From contig UQRG01000098.1 in the NCBI GenBank assembly GCA_900543365.1, positions 1-6,038 of the forward strand: a DNA stretch of 6,038 nt. Direction: 5' to 3'. Below the pieces are notes generated by a model that saw nothing but the letters and a program-made list of their open reading frames with translations, ran no database searches and was not told where the DNA came from. How positions within the stretch are numbered: position 1 is the first letter of the stretch; every line of letters begins with the position of its first letter. This document shows, piece by piece, positions 1 through 5,993 of the stretch. The DNA is from an uncultured Eubacterium sp. (GTDB lineage Bacteria > Bacillota > Clostridia > Lachnospirales > CAG-274). A program made the position numbers and the translations under genes.

Positions 1-1118
1 TCACCTGTTGTGAAACTAGCTAAATCATCACTATATAAGCTGTATGGAGAAGTAACACCAGCACTAATAATATTACCCTTGTAAAGCTTTAACTTAGCAG
101 TACCAGTAACATATTCCTGAGTTACATCAACAAATGCAGCAAGAGCTTCTCTTAATGGAGTAAACCATTCGCCTCTGTAGATTAAGTCGGCATACTTAAT
201 TCTGATGTTTTCTTTATATTCAGTAGTTGCTCTATCAAGGCAAAGATACTCTAAATCTCTGTGAGCAGCATAGAGGATAGAACCACCAGGAGTTTCATAT
301 ACACCTCTTGACTTCATACCAACAACTCTATTTTCAACGAGGTCAGTAATACCAATACCGTTTTCGCCACCAATTTTATTAAGGTAAGTCATTAATTCAA
401 GTGGTTTAACAGTTTTGCCATTAAGAGTAACGGGAATACCCTTTTCAAAACCGATTTCAACATAAGTAGCCTCATCTGGAGCTTGTTCTGGAGATACACC
501 AAGCTTTAAAAGACTGTCAAACTTAGGCTCATTAGCTGGATTTTCAAGGTCAAGACCCTCGTGGCTAATATGCCAAAGGTTAGCATCTCTTGAGTAAGAA
601 TCTTCCTTTTTCATAGGAACTTCAATACCTCTGTCTACAAGGTACTGAATTTCGTCCTCTCTTGATTGAAGTGTCCACTTGTCATCTCTCCAAGCAGCAA
701 TAATCTTTAAGTGAGGAGCAAGAGCCTTAATACCAAGTTCAAATCTAATCTGGTCATTACCCTTACCTGTCGCACCGTGACAAATAGCATCAGCACCCTC
801 TTTAAGAGCAATATCAACAAGTTTTTTTGCAATAAGAGGTCTGGCAATAGAAGTACCTAAAAGATACTTATCCTCATATACACAACCAGCCTTTACCATT
901 GGGTAAATATAGTCAGTAATAAGTTCTTCCTGAACATCTTCAACATAAATCTTAGAAGCACCTTGAGCAATAGCTCTTTCTTCAAGACCAGTAGTTTCCT
1001 TATTAGTTAAACCAACATTGATACAAGCAGCAATAACTTCTGCATCGTAGTTTTCCTTTAACCAAGGGATAATAACAGATGTGTCAAGACCACCTGAATA
1101 TGCAAGTACAATTTTCAT
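1..1118 (-). CDS. argG: Argininosuccinate synthase, 3' end cut by window edge
   Basis: Cytosolic enzyme that joins citrulline and aspartate using ATP to give argininosuccinate, AMP and pyrophosphate, the penultimate step of arginine synthesis. Read on the minus strand, 372 codons are open from the ATG at 1118-1116 to the window edge, with no stop. The family is about 400 residues long, so roughly 30 C-terminal residues lie outside. Residues 6-14 (AYSGGLDTS) form the N-type ATP pyrophosphatase P-loop. Residues 114-127 (HGATGKGNDQIRFE) match the second family signature, and residues 175-188 (YSRDANLWHISHEG) are a further conserved block. The start is supported by CGGAGG at 1132-1127, eight bases upstream. 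The gene is divergent from argC and has its own promoter. No frameshift or missing key residue is visible. The identification is firm; only the end is unknown. Confidence 0.97.
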   Translation of the reverse strand, partial: MKIVLAYSGGLDTSVIIPWLKENYDAEVIAACINVGLTNKETTGLEERAIAQGASKIYVEDVQEELITDYIYPMVKAGCVYEDKYLLGTSIARPLIAKKLVDIALKEGADAICHGATGKGNDQIRFELGIKALAPHLKIIAAWRDDKWTLQSREDEIQYLVDRGIEVPMKKEDSYSRDANLWHISHEGLDLENPANEPKFDSLLKLGVSPEQAPDEATYVEIGFEKGIPVTLNGKTVKPLELMTYLNKIGGENGIGITDLVENRVVGMKSRGVYETPGGSILYAAHRDLEYLCLDRATTEYKENIRIKYADLIYRGEWFTPLREALAAFVDVTQEYVTGTAKLKLYKGNIISAGVTSPYSLYSDDLASFTTG

Positions 1119-1147
1119 ATTATTTGCCTCCGTCTAAATTATTAATT

Positions 1148-1162
1148 AAGTTGGTATTATTG
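1148..1162 (+). repeat. 15-base direct repeat, copy 1 (in the argG leader/-10 region)
   Basis: AAGTTGGTATTATTG occurs here and again at 1418-1432, where it encodes argC residues 3-7 in part. This copy overlaps the argG -10 box and predicted transcription start. It may be a displaced relic of an argC 5' end, or chance in an AT-rich window. Confidence 0.5.
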
Positions 1163-1187
1163 TATCACTCATACAGATAATATGCAA
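1159..1187 (-). promoter_or_regulatory. Probable sigma-A promoter of argG
   Basis: On the minus strand, TTGCAT (1187-1182) is followed after exactly 17 bases by TACAAT (1164-1159). Transcription would start near 1152, leaving a leader of about 34 bases before the argG ATG, which carries CGGAGG. The -35 box is a weak match to TTGACA but is identical to the one used by the argC promoter. The following five bases are also identical, so TTGCATATTAT is common to both. This points to a shared regulator binding over the -35 region. The promoter is predicted from sequence only. Confidence 0.75.
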
Positions 1188-1206
1188 GAGATTTTTTCAA
1201 AAAAAT

Positions 1207-1220
1207 ATGTATTTTTACAT
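1207..1220. promoter_or_regulatory. ARG-box-like palindrome between the divergent promoters
   Basis: ATGTA (1207-1211) and TACAT (1216-1220) form a perfect inverted repeat around TTTT. Its size and symmetry resemble an ARG box (core TGAAT, four A/T bases, ATTCA), but the half-sites are shifted by one base relative to the consensus. It lies between the two -35 boxes. An operator role is an inference; such short AT-rich palindromes also arise by chance. Confidence 0.35.
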
Positions 1221-1226
1221 TTTTGG

Positions 1227-1240
1227 TGAATTTTTATAAA
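1227..1240. promoter_or_regulatory. Candidate ARG box upstream of the argC -35
   Basis: TGAATTTTTATAAA matches the ARG-box core (TGAAT, four A/T bases, ATTCA) at 12 of 14 positions; the two mismatches are in the right half-site. Its centre lies about 20 bp from the centre of the palindrome over the argC -35. That is close to the roughly 21 bp centre spacing of paired ARG boxes in E. coli operators. Binding by ArgR/AhrC is inferred, and the AT-rich background lowers the weight of the match. Confidence 0.4.
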
Positions 1241-1246
1241 TTATAG

Positions 1247-1261
1247 TTGCATATTATGCAA
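1247..1261. promoter_or_regulatory. Inverted repeat over the argC -35, probable ArgR/AhrC operator
   Basis: TTGCAT-ATT-ATGCAA is a perfect inverted repeat with six-base arms that covers the -35 box and the start of the spacer. The half-sites TGCAT/ATGCA fit the degenerate ARG-box halves TGNAT/ATNCA, though the gap is three bases instead of four. A repressor bound here would block RNA polymerase. Location and symmetry are seen directly; the identity of the regulator is inferred from the pathway. Confidence 0.55.
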
Positions 1262-1275
1262 AAAGGGTGTATAAT
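1247..1275 (+). promoter_or_regulatory. Probable sigma-A promoter of the argCJBD operon
   Basis: TTGCAT (1247-1252) is followed after exactly 17 bases by a consensus TATAAT (1270-1275). Transcription would start near 1282, giving a leader of about 130 bases before argC. A very AT-rich stretch (1229-1246) just upstream could act as an UP element. The box aligns with the argG promoter at 18 of 29 positions, including an 11-base identical run at the -35. A second TATAAT at 1340-1345 lacks a good -35 and is less likely. Confidence 0.8.
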
Positions 1276-1410
1276 TTATAAATCTTTTAAAAACATTAAT
1301 TTTTTTTAAAAAATACTGTACTTTTAATTGTTTTAGGTTTATAATCAATGTTTAGATGAATTATAAATTAAATTATATATAATAGGTAAAAATAAATTAC
1401 GGAGGTTATT

Positions 1411-2448
1411 ATGATTAAAGTTGGTATTATTGGAGCTACTGGTTATGCAGGTCAGGAGCTAGTAAGACTTATTACTCAGCATCCTCAAGCTGAAATAGTT
1501 ACACTTACTTCTCAAAGTTATGCAGGTAAGAATTATGAGGAAGTTTATTCAAACTATAGACATTTAGATTACATTTGTGAGGAAGAAGATATTGATAAAA
1601 TGGCTGATTTGTGCGATGTTATTTTCCTTGCTTTACCTCACGGTGTTGCTAGTAAGAAGATTAACGAAAGTATTTTAAATAGAACTAAGATTATTGACTT
1701 AGGTGCTGATTTTAGACTTCAGGATATTGAAACTTATGAAAAATGGTACACTACTCATTATTCAAAGGATATTCTTCCAGAAGCTATATATGGACTTTGC
1801 GAAATAAATAGAGATAATATTAAAGGTAAGAGAATTGTTGCTAACCCTGGTTGCTACACTACTTGCTCAATACTTTCTATGTATCCTCTTGTTAAGGAAG
1901 GTATGATTGATAATTCTTCTATTATAATAGATGCAAAATCTGGAGCTACTGGTGCTGGCAGAGGTCTTTCTCTTGGTAATCATTATTGTGAGCTTAATGA
2001 GTCTGTTAAGGCTTACAAAATTGCAAGTCATAGACATACTCCGGAAATTGAGGAACAGTTAAGCTATGCTGCTGGTGAAGATATTGTTATTAACTTTACT
2101 CCTCACCTTATTCCTATGGATAGAGGTATACTTGCCACTTGCTATGCTAATTTAAAGGCTGATTATTCTTATGCTGATATTAAGTCAGTTTATGAAAAAT
2201 ATTATGGCAATGAGTATTTTATAAGACTTACTAATGAAGGAACTTTCCCAGAAACTAAGTGGGTTAAGGGTTCTAACTTTGTAGATATTGGCTTTACTGT
2301 TGATAAGAGAACTAAAAGGGTTATTGTTGTTGGTGCTATTGATAACTTATTTAAGGGTGCAGCTGGTCAAGCTGTACAGAATATGAATATTTTATTTGGT
2401 CTTGATGAAAAGACCGGTGTTGATTATGTACCTGTTTTCCCTGCCTAA
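1411..2448 (+). CDS. argC: N-acetyl-gamma-glutamyl-phosphate reductase
   Basis: Cytosolic NADPH-dependent reductase that converts N-acetylglutamyl-5-phosphate to N-acetylglutamate 5-semialdehyde, the third step toward ornithine. The 345 residues match the usual length of the family. Residues 5-14 (GIIGATGYAG) are the glycine-rich Rossmann loop that binds NADP. The catalytic cysteine is Cys148 in NPGC (145-148). SGATGAGR (177-184) is a conserved block of the substrate domain. HRHTPEI (207-213) contains the expected catalytic histidine, probably His209. The ATG has GGAGG at 1401-1405, five bases upstream, so the start is secure. It is the first gene of the operon. The 200-base gap to argJ is unusually long and holds no visible terminator. 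Nothing in the protein looks broken. Confidence 0.97.
   Translation: MIKVGIIGATGYAGQELVRLITQHPQAEIVTLTSQSYAGKNYEEVYSNYRHLDYICEEEDIDKMADLCDVIFLALPHGVASKKINESILNRTKIIDLGADFRLQDIETYEKWYTTHYSKDILPEAIYGLCEINRDNIKGKRIVANPGCYTTCSILSMYPLVKEGMIDNSSIIIDAKSGATGAGRGLSLGNHYCELNESVKAYKIASHRHTPEIEEQLSYAAGEDIVINFTPHLIPMDRGILATCYANLKADYSYADIKSVYEKYYGNEYFIRLTNEGTFPETKWVKGSNFVDIGFTVDKRTKRVIVVGAIDNLFKGAAGQAVQNMNILFGLDEKTGVDYVPVFPA
1418..1432 (+). repeat. 15-base direct repeat, copy 2 (start of argC)
   Basis: This is the second exact copy of AAGTTGGTATTATTG, lying within argC codons 3-8 (the first beta strand of the Rossmann fold). The copies are 270 bases apart and bracket most of the argG-argC control region. 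Confidence 0.5.
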
Positions 2449-2571
2449 TAAAAAGTAGGAAGAATATAATACTATTAAATTATAATTGTAGTAGTAATGG
2501 GTATTATTTAATAACAATTTCTGTTAAAGATAATAAATATATAATTTGAAATAATGACGAAAAAAGAATAA
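2449..2571. other. AT-rich left part of the argC-argJ spacer, no gene seen
   Basis: This stretch is extremely AT-rich, with stops in every frame. It contains TATAAT-like boxes at 2465-2470, 2481-2486 and 2540-2545, none with a good -35 at the right distance, so a secondary promoter for argJ is possible but unsupported. The only short open frame is ATG at 2554 (M-T-K-K-E), which ends in TAA immediately before the ATG at 2572. I see no GC-rich hairpin followed by a T run, so readthrough from argC to argJ is expected. Confidence 0.6.
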
Positions 2572-2652
2572 ATGGTAAGAAACTACATTAAAACCAATCC
2601 CATTAAATGGGAGCTTGACAAATACTACACAGTCAGGAGGATATTAAAATGA
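2572..2652 (+). pseudogene. C-terminal relic of a REP-associated/IS200-like (Y1) transposase
   Basis: A 26-codon open frame runs from ATG at 2572 to TGA at 2650-2652. It contains NYIKTNPIKWELDKYY, which closely resembles the conserved tail (Y-I-x-x-N-P-x-K-W-x-x-D-x-Y-Y) of Y1 transposases of the REP-associated type (COG1943). The resemblance is from memory of the family, not from a search. Directly upstream in the same frame, K-K-E is followed by a stop where the family often has K-E-Y, suggesting a nonsense change. The rest of the transposase, including its catalytic HUH and Tyr motifs, is absent. No good ribosome binding site precedes the ATG. The last codons overlap the argJ ribosome binding site (AGG AGG) and its ATG (ATGA). 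An alternative is a chance ORF or a small upstream peptide. Confidence 0.6.
2598..2612 (+). repeat. Short perfect hairpin in the argJ leader
   Basis: TCCCAT (2598-2603) and ATGGGA (2607-2612) form a six-base stem with a three-base loop TAA. It lies within the transposase-like fragment (codons for N-P-I-K-W-E), so it may simply reflect coding sequence. No T run follows, so it is not a terminator. It ends 22 bases before the argJ ribosome binding site. Confidence 0.4.
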
Positions 2653-3863
2653 ACATAATAACAGGAAATGTAGTATCACCAAAAGGCTTTAAGGCTTGGG
2701 GTGATGCCGTAGGACTTAAGAAAAGCAAAAAGGATATGGCAATTATAGTAAGTGAAGTGCCTTGTAACGCAGCCGGTTGTTTTACAACAAATGTTGTGAA
2801 AGCTGCTCCGGTACACTGGGATATTAAAACAGTAGAAAATAAAATAATGGGTATTGTTGTAAATAGTGGTAACGCCAATGCCTGCACCGGTACACAAGGT
2901 TTAAGGGATACTGAAACTACAGCAGAAAAGTTAGCTCAATTAGTTGGTGCTAAAGCGGAAAATATACTTGTATGTTCAACAGGTGTTATTGGTGTTAACT
3001 TACCTATGGACAAGGTTTTAAATGGTGTTGATATTGTATTTCCAAAAATAACAGATAGTATGGAAGGTGGCGATAATGCTGCTGAGGCAATTATGACAAC
3101 TGATACTTATGCTAAAAAGGTAGCTGTTGAAATTGAGATTGGTGGCAAAACAGTTACCATTGGTGGTATGGCTAAGGGTTCTGGTATGATTAACCCTAAT
3201 ATGGCAACTATGCTTTGTTTTATTACTACAGACTGTGCAATATCTAGGGAAATGCTTACAAAGGCTTTAAAATCAAGTGTTACAGACACATTTAATATGA
3301 TTAGTGTAGACGGTGATATGTCAACTAATGATACTGTACTTTGTATTGCTAATGGTCTTGCTGGTAATGCTGAAATTATAGCAGATGGCGAAGATTTTAA
3401 TAAGTTTAAGGAAGCACTTTTTTATATAAATAAAAAACTTGCAATGGCTTGTGCCGATGACGGCGAAGGTGCTACTAAACTTATTGAAGCTAAGGTAACA
3501 GGAGCCAAGGATAAAGAAAATGCAAGAAAAATGGCATTAAGTGTTGTTTCTTCTTCACTATTAAAGGCGGCTATATTTGGTGAAGATGCTAACTGGGGTA
3601 GGGTACTTTGTGCTATGGGTTACAGTGGTGCAGAATTTGACCCTATGGAAGTTACTATTAAGTTTAGAAGTGATAATGGGGAAATCCTTCTTATGGACAA
3701 GGGTACACCTATTGTATTTGATGAAGATAAGGCAGCTAATATTCTTTCAGAACACACAATTTATATTGATATGATTTTAACAGAAGGTAATGGAGAAGCT
3801 GTAGCTTGGGGTTGTGACCTTACTTATGATTATGTTAGAATTAATGGTGACTATAGAAGTTAA
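2649..3863 (+). CDS. argJ: Glutamate N-acetyltransferase (ornithine acetyltransferase), ArgJ
   Basis: Transfers acetyl from N-acetylornithine to glutamate, releasing ornithine and regenerating N-acetylglutamate. Bifunctional members also use acetyl-CoA to make N-acetylglutamate de novo, and sequence reading cannot decide which type this is. The 404 residues match the usual full length. The protein is a self-cleaving Ntn-type hydrolase: KGSGMINPNMATML (176-189) contains the cleavage site, predicted between Ala186 and the nucleophile Thr187, giving alpha and beta chains. CSTGVIG (109-115) carries the Thr-Gly pair expected at the oxyanion hole. DGDMSTNDT (221-229) and the C-terminal NGDYRS are also conserved. 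The start is set by AGGAGG at 2635-2640, eight bases before ATG. The first 60 or so codons favour ACA, GTA and ATA, unlike argC. Co-transcription with argB is very likely. Confidence 0.97.
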   Translation: MNIITGNVVSPKGFKAWGDAVGLKKSKKDMAIIVSEVPCNAAGCFTTNVVKAAPVHWDIKTVENKIMGIVVNSGNANACTGTQGLRDTETTAEKLAQLVGAKAENILVCSTGVIGVNLPMDKVLNGVDIVFPKITDSMEGGDNAAEAIMTTDTYAKKVAVEIEIGGKTVTIGGMAKGSGMINPNMATMLCFITTDCAISREMLTKALKSSVTDTFNMISVDGDMSTNDTVLCIANGLAGNAEIIADGEDFNKFKEALFYINKKLAMACADDGEGATKLIEAKVTGAKDKENARKMALSVVSSSLLKAAIFGEDANWGRVLCAMGYSGAEFDPMEVTIKFRSDNGEILLMDKGTPIVFDEDKAANILSEHTIYIDMILTEGNGEAVAWGCDLTYDYVRINGDYRS

Positions 3864-3883
3864 TTTAGAGTTTTGACAACATT

Positions 3884-3889
3884 AAGGAG
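3884..3889 (+). promoter_or_regulatory. Ribosome binding site that sets the argB start
   Basis: AAGGAG lies seven bases before ATG at 3897. The in-frame TTG at 3873, which would add eight residues (M-T-T-L-R-S-I-K), has no ribosome binding site at a suitable distance, and its extension would run through this site. The ATG is therefore the likely start. Confidence 0.85.
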
Positions 3890-3896
3890 TATTAAA

Positions 3897-4757
3897 ATGA
3901 TTGATGTTATTTCTAAGGCAAGCATATTAACAGAGGCTTTGCCTTATATTAAAAAGTTTTCTGGCATTACTGTTGTTATTAAGTATGGTGGTGCTGCTCT
4001 TGTAAATGAAAAAATTAAGTCAACTATTGTTAAGGATATTGCACTTATGAAGTTTGTTGGCTTTAAGCCTGTTGTTGTTCACGGCGGTGGAAAGGATATT
4101 AACAAGGCTCTTGAGGCTGTTGGAATTGAGCCTAAGTTCAAGGACGGCTTAAGAGTCACTGATGAGCCTACAATGGAGGTTGTTCAGCAGGTACTTGCTG
4201 GTAAGGTTAATAAGGACCTTACAACTGAACTTTGCTTACACGGTATTAATGCTGTTGGTATTTGTGGCAAGGACGCAGGCTTTATGAAAGTTAAGAAAGC
4301 TATGCCTAATGGTATGGATATTGGTCTTGTTGGTGAGGTTACAGATGTAAATACTGACCTTATTAATACACTTGTTGACAATGACTTTGTGCCTGTTATT
4401 TCATCAATTGGTGTTGATGAAGAAGGTAAGAGTTACAATGTAAATGCAGATTATGCTGCTGTAGCTGTAGCAGGTGCTTTAAAGGCTGAAAAACTTGTTT
4501 TTGTAACAGATGTAGCAGGTATTATGCGTGATGTAAATGACCCGGATAGTGTTATTTCAGTTATTAAAGAAGATGAAGTAAATAAACTTATTGCAGATGG
4601 TACAATTTCAGGAGGTATGCTTCCTAAGGTACAGTGTTGTATGGCTGGTGTTAATACTGGTGTTAAAAATGTACATATATTAGATGGCAGAACAGCTCAC
4701 TGTCTTATACTTGAAATATTTACAAATAAGGGTATTGGTACATTAATTGAAAAATAA
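3897..4757 (+). CDS. argB: Acetylglutamate kinase, probably arginine-sensitive
   Basis: Cytosolic amino acid kinase that phosphorylates N-acetylglutamate with ATP, usually the controlled step of the pathway. From the ATG at 3897 the protein has 286 residues, in the family range. KYGGAAL (29-35) carries the active-site lysine Lys29 and the glycine loop. VHGGG (61-65) is the second phosphate-binding loop, and GLRVTD (84-89) contains the substrate-binding arginine Arg86. NVNADYAA (181-188) provides acetylglutamate contacts, and Lys244 in MLPKV is the second catalytic lysine. Roughly 20 residues precede the first strand, enough for the N-terminal helix that makes arginine-inhibited enzymes hexameric. 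The C-terminal block at 268-282 (His268, Glu273, GIGT) resembles the arginine-sensitivity signature. The gene starts 33 bases after argJ, with AAGGAG upstream. Inhibition by arginine is inferred, not shown. Confidence 0.96.
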   Translation: MIDVISKASILTEALPYIKKFSGITVVIKYGGAALVNEKIKSTIVKDIALMKFVGFKPVVVHGGGKDINKALEAVGIEPKFKDGLRVTDEPTMEVVQQVLAGKVNKDLTTELCLHGINAVGICGKDAGFMKVKKAMPNGMDIGLVGEVTDVNTDLINTLVDNDFVPVISSIGVDEEGKSYNVNADYAAVAVAGALKAEKLVFVTDVAGIMRDVNDPDSVISVIKEDEVNKLIADGTISGGMLPKVQCCMAGVNTGVKNVHILDGRTAHCLILEIFTNKGIGTLIEK

Positions 4758-4785
4758 TAGTTGTATTATAACGGAGGATAAATAA

Positions 4786-5955
4786 ATGAAAACAGCAGAA
4801 TTAGGCGAGAAATATGTTATGAAAACATATAGCCGTTTCCCACTTGCATTTGAAAAGGGTGATGGTATGTATGTATACGATGAAGATGGTAAGAAATACC
4901 TTGATTTTGTAGCAGGTATTGCTGTAAACTCTCTTGGTCATAATCACCCTAAACTTGTTAAAACTATTGCAGAACAGGCACAAAAGCTTATTCATATTTC
5001 AAATTTATATTATACTAAGCCACAGTGTACTCTTGCTCAAAAGTTAGTTGAAAACGGTAGTCTTGATAAAGTATTTTTCTGTAACTCTGGTGCAGAGTCA
5101 ATTGAGGCAGCTTTAAAACTTGCTAGGAAGTATGGTTCTAAAACTGGCAGACAGGAAATAATTACAATGAACCGTTCTTTCCACGGTAGAACTTTTGGTG
5201 CTGTTACAGCAACAGGTCAGAATCATTATCACCAAGGTTTTGGGGATATGCTTCCTCATATTAAGTATGCAGATTTTAATGACATAGAGTCTGTTAAGTC
5301 AGCTATTACTAACAATACTGTTGCTATACTTATGGAACCGGTACAGGGCGAAGGCGGTATTATTCCGGCTAATAAGGAATTTTTGCAGGAAGTAAGAGCT
5401 ATTTGTGATGAAAAGGATATTCTTTTAATGTTTGATGAGGTTCAGTGTGGTGTTGGTAGACTTGGTACACTTTTCGCTTATCAGACTTTTGGTGTTGTTC
5501 CTGATGTTATGTCAACAGCTAAGGGCATTGCTGGTGGTGTTCCTTGTGGTATTATGATGGCTAAGACTAAAGTAGCAGAATCATTTGTTCCTGGTGACCA
5601 CGCATCTACTTTTGGTGGCAATCCTCTTGCTGCTGCTGCTGGTAATGTTGTTGTTGATGAACTTTTAGGTGGACTTCTTGATAATGTTAAGATACAAGGT
5701 GAATATTTAAGAACAAAACTTGATGAAATTGCTAAAAAGCATTCTGATATTGTTAAAGATGTTAGAGGTATTGGTCTTATGCAAGGTATAGAATTAAATG
5801 AACCTGCGGGTTCTTTTGTGTCTAAGGCTATTGATATGGGCTTGCTTCTAGTTGGTGCTGGCAAGTTTATTATTAGATTTGTGCCATCTCTTATTGTTTC
5901 TAAAGAAGATATTGATGTTATGTCTGAAATTCTTGATAGGGCTTTAGAAAAGTAA
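4786..5955 (+). CDS. argD: Acetylornithine aminotransferase
   Basis: PLP-dependent class III aminotransferase that converts N-acetylglutamate semialdehyde and glutamate to N-acetylornithine and 2-oxoglutarate. The 389 residues match ArgD length. CNSGAES (99-105) binds the PLP phosphate, and SFHGRT (131-136) holds the ring-stacking region. EPVQGEGG (184-191) is conserved, and FDEVQCGVGR (216-225) carries Asp217, which contacts the PLP nitrogen. STAKGIAGGVP (243-253) contains the Schiff-base lysine Lys246. TFGGNP (275-280) and IRFVPSL (363-369, with the carboxylate-binding Arg364) complete the active site. GGAGG at 4773-4777 lies eight bases before ATG, 28 bases after argB. A related succinyl-ornithine or GABA aminotransferase is possible from the family alone, but the operon context settles the role. 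It is the last complete gene in the window. Confidence 0.96.
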   Translation: MKTAELGEKYVMKTYSRFPLAFEKGDGMYVYDEDGKKYLDFVAGIAVNSLGHNHPKLVKTIAEQAQKLIHISNLYYTKPQCTLAQKLVENGSLDKVFFCNSGAESIEAALKLARKYGSKTGRQEIITMNRSFHGRTFGAVTATGQNHYHQGFGDMLPHIKYADFNDIESVKSAITNNTVAILMEPVQGEGGIIPANKEFLQEVRAICDEKDILLMFDEVQCGVGRLGTLFAYQTFGVVPDVMSTAKGIAGGVPCGIMMAKTKVAESFVPGDHASTFGGNPLAAAAGNVVVDELLGGLLDNVKIQGEYLRTKLDEIAKKHSDIVKDVRGIGLMQGIELNEPAGSFVSKAIDMGLLLVGAGKFIIRFVPSLIVSKEDIDVMSEILDRALEK

Positions 5956-5993
5956 AATTTGTTATTAAAAAAGGACCTAAATTGGCAATGTCA

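Noticed and set aside
1340..1345. Second TATAAT as an additional argC promoter
   Set aside because: No recognisable -35 lies 16-18 bases upstream. The 1247-1275 promoter is much better, and isolated TATAAT is common in such AT-rich DNA.
1276..1410. T-box or other riboswitch in the argC leader
   Set aside because: The leader is almost pure A/T. It lacks the conserved T-box sequence and any GC-containing stem or terminator.
2449..2571. CRISPR repeats, tRNA or other RNA gene in the argC-argJ gap
   Set aside because: There is no repeated unit, no cloverleaf arms and very low GC; nothing fits a known RNA class.
2598..2612. Hairpin TCCCAT/ATGGGA as a transcription terminator of argC
   Set aside because: The stem has six pairs and is followed by GCTTGACA instead of a T run.
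2615..2620. Consensus TTGACA upstream of argJ, as a -35 box
   Set aside because: A -10 at 17 bases would fall on the ribosome binding site (2638-2643) and does not resemble TATAAT. The segment is better explained as part of the transposase-like frame.
3873..3878. TTGACA in the argJ-argB gap, as a promoter
   Set aside because: There is no -10 at a workable distance before the argB start; any transcript would begin inside argB.
5481..5864. 127-codon open frame on the minus strand inside argD
   Set aside because: It is a shadow of argD, whose motifs and ribosome binding site are complete. The minus-strand product shows no family features and no ribosome binding site of note.
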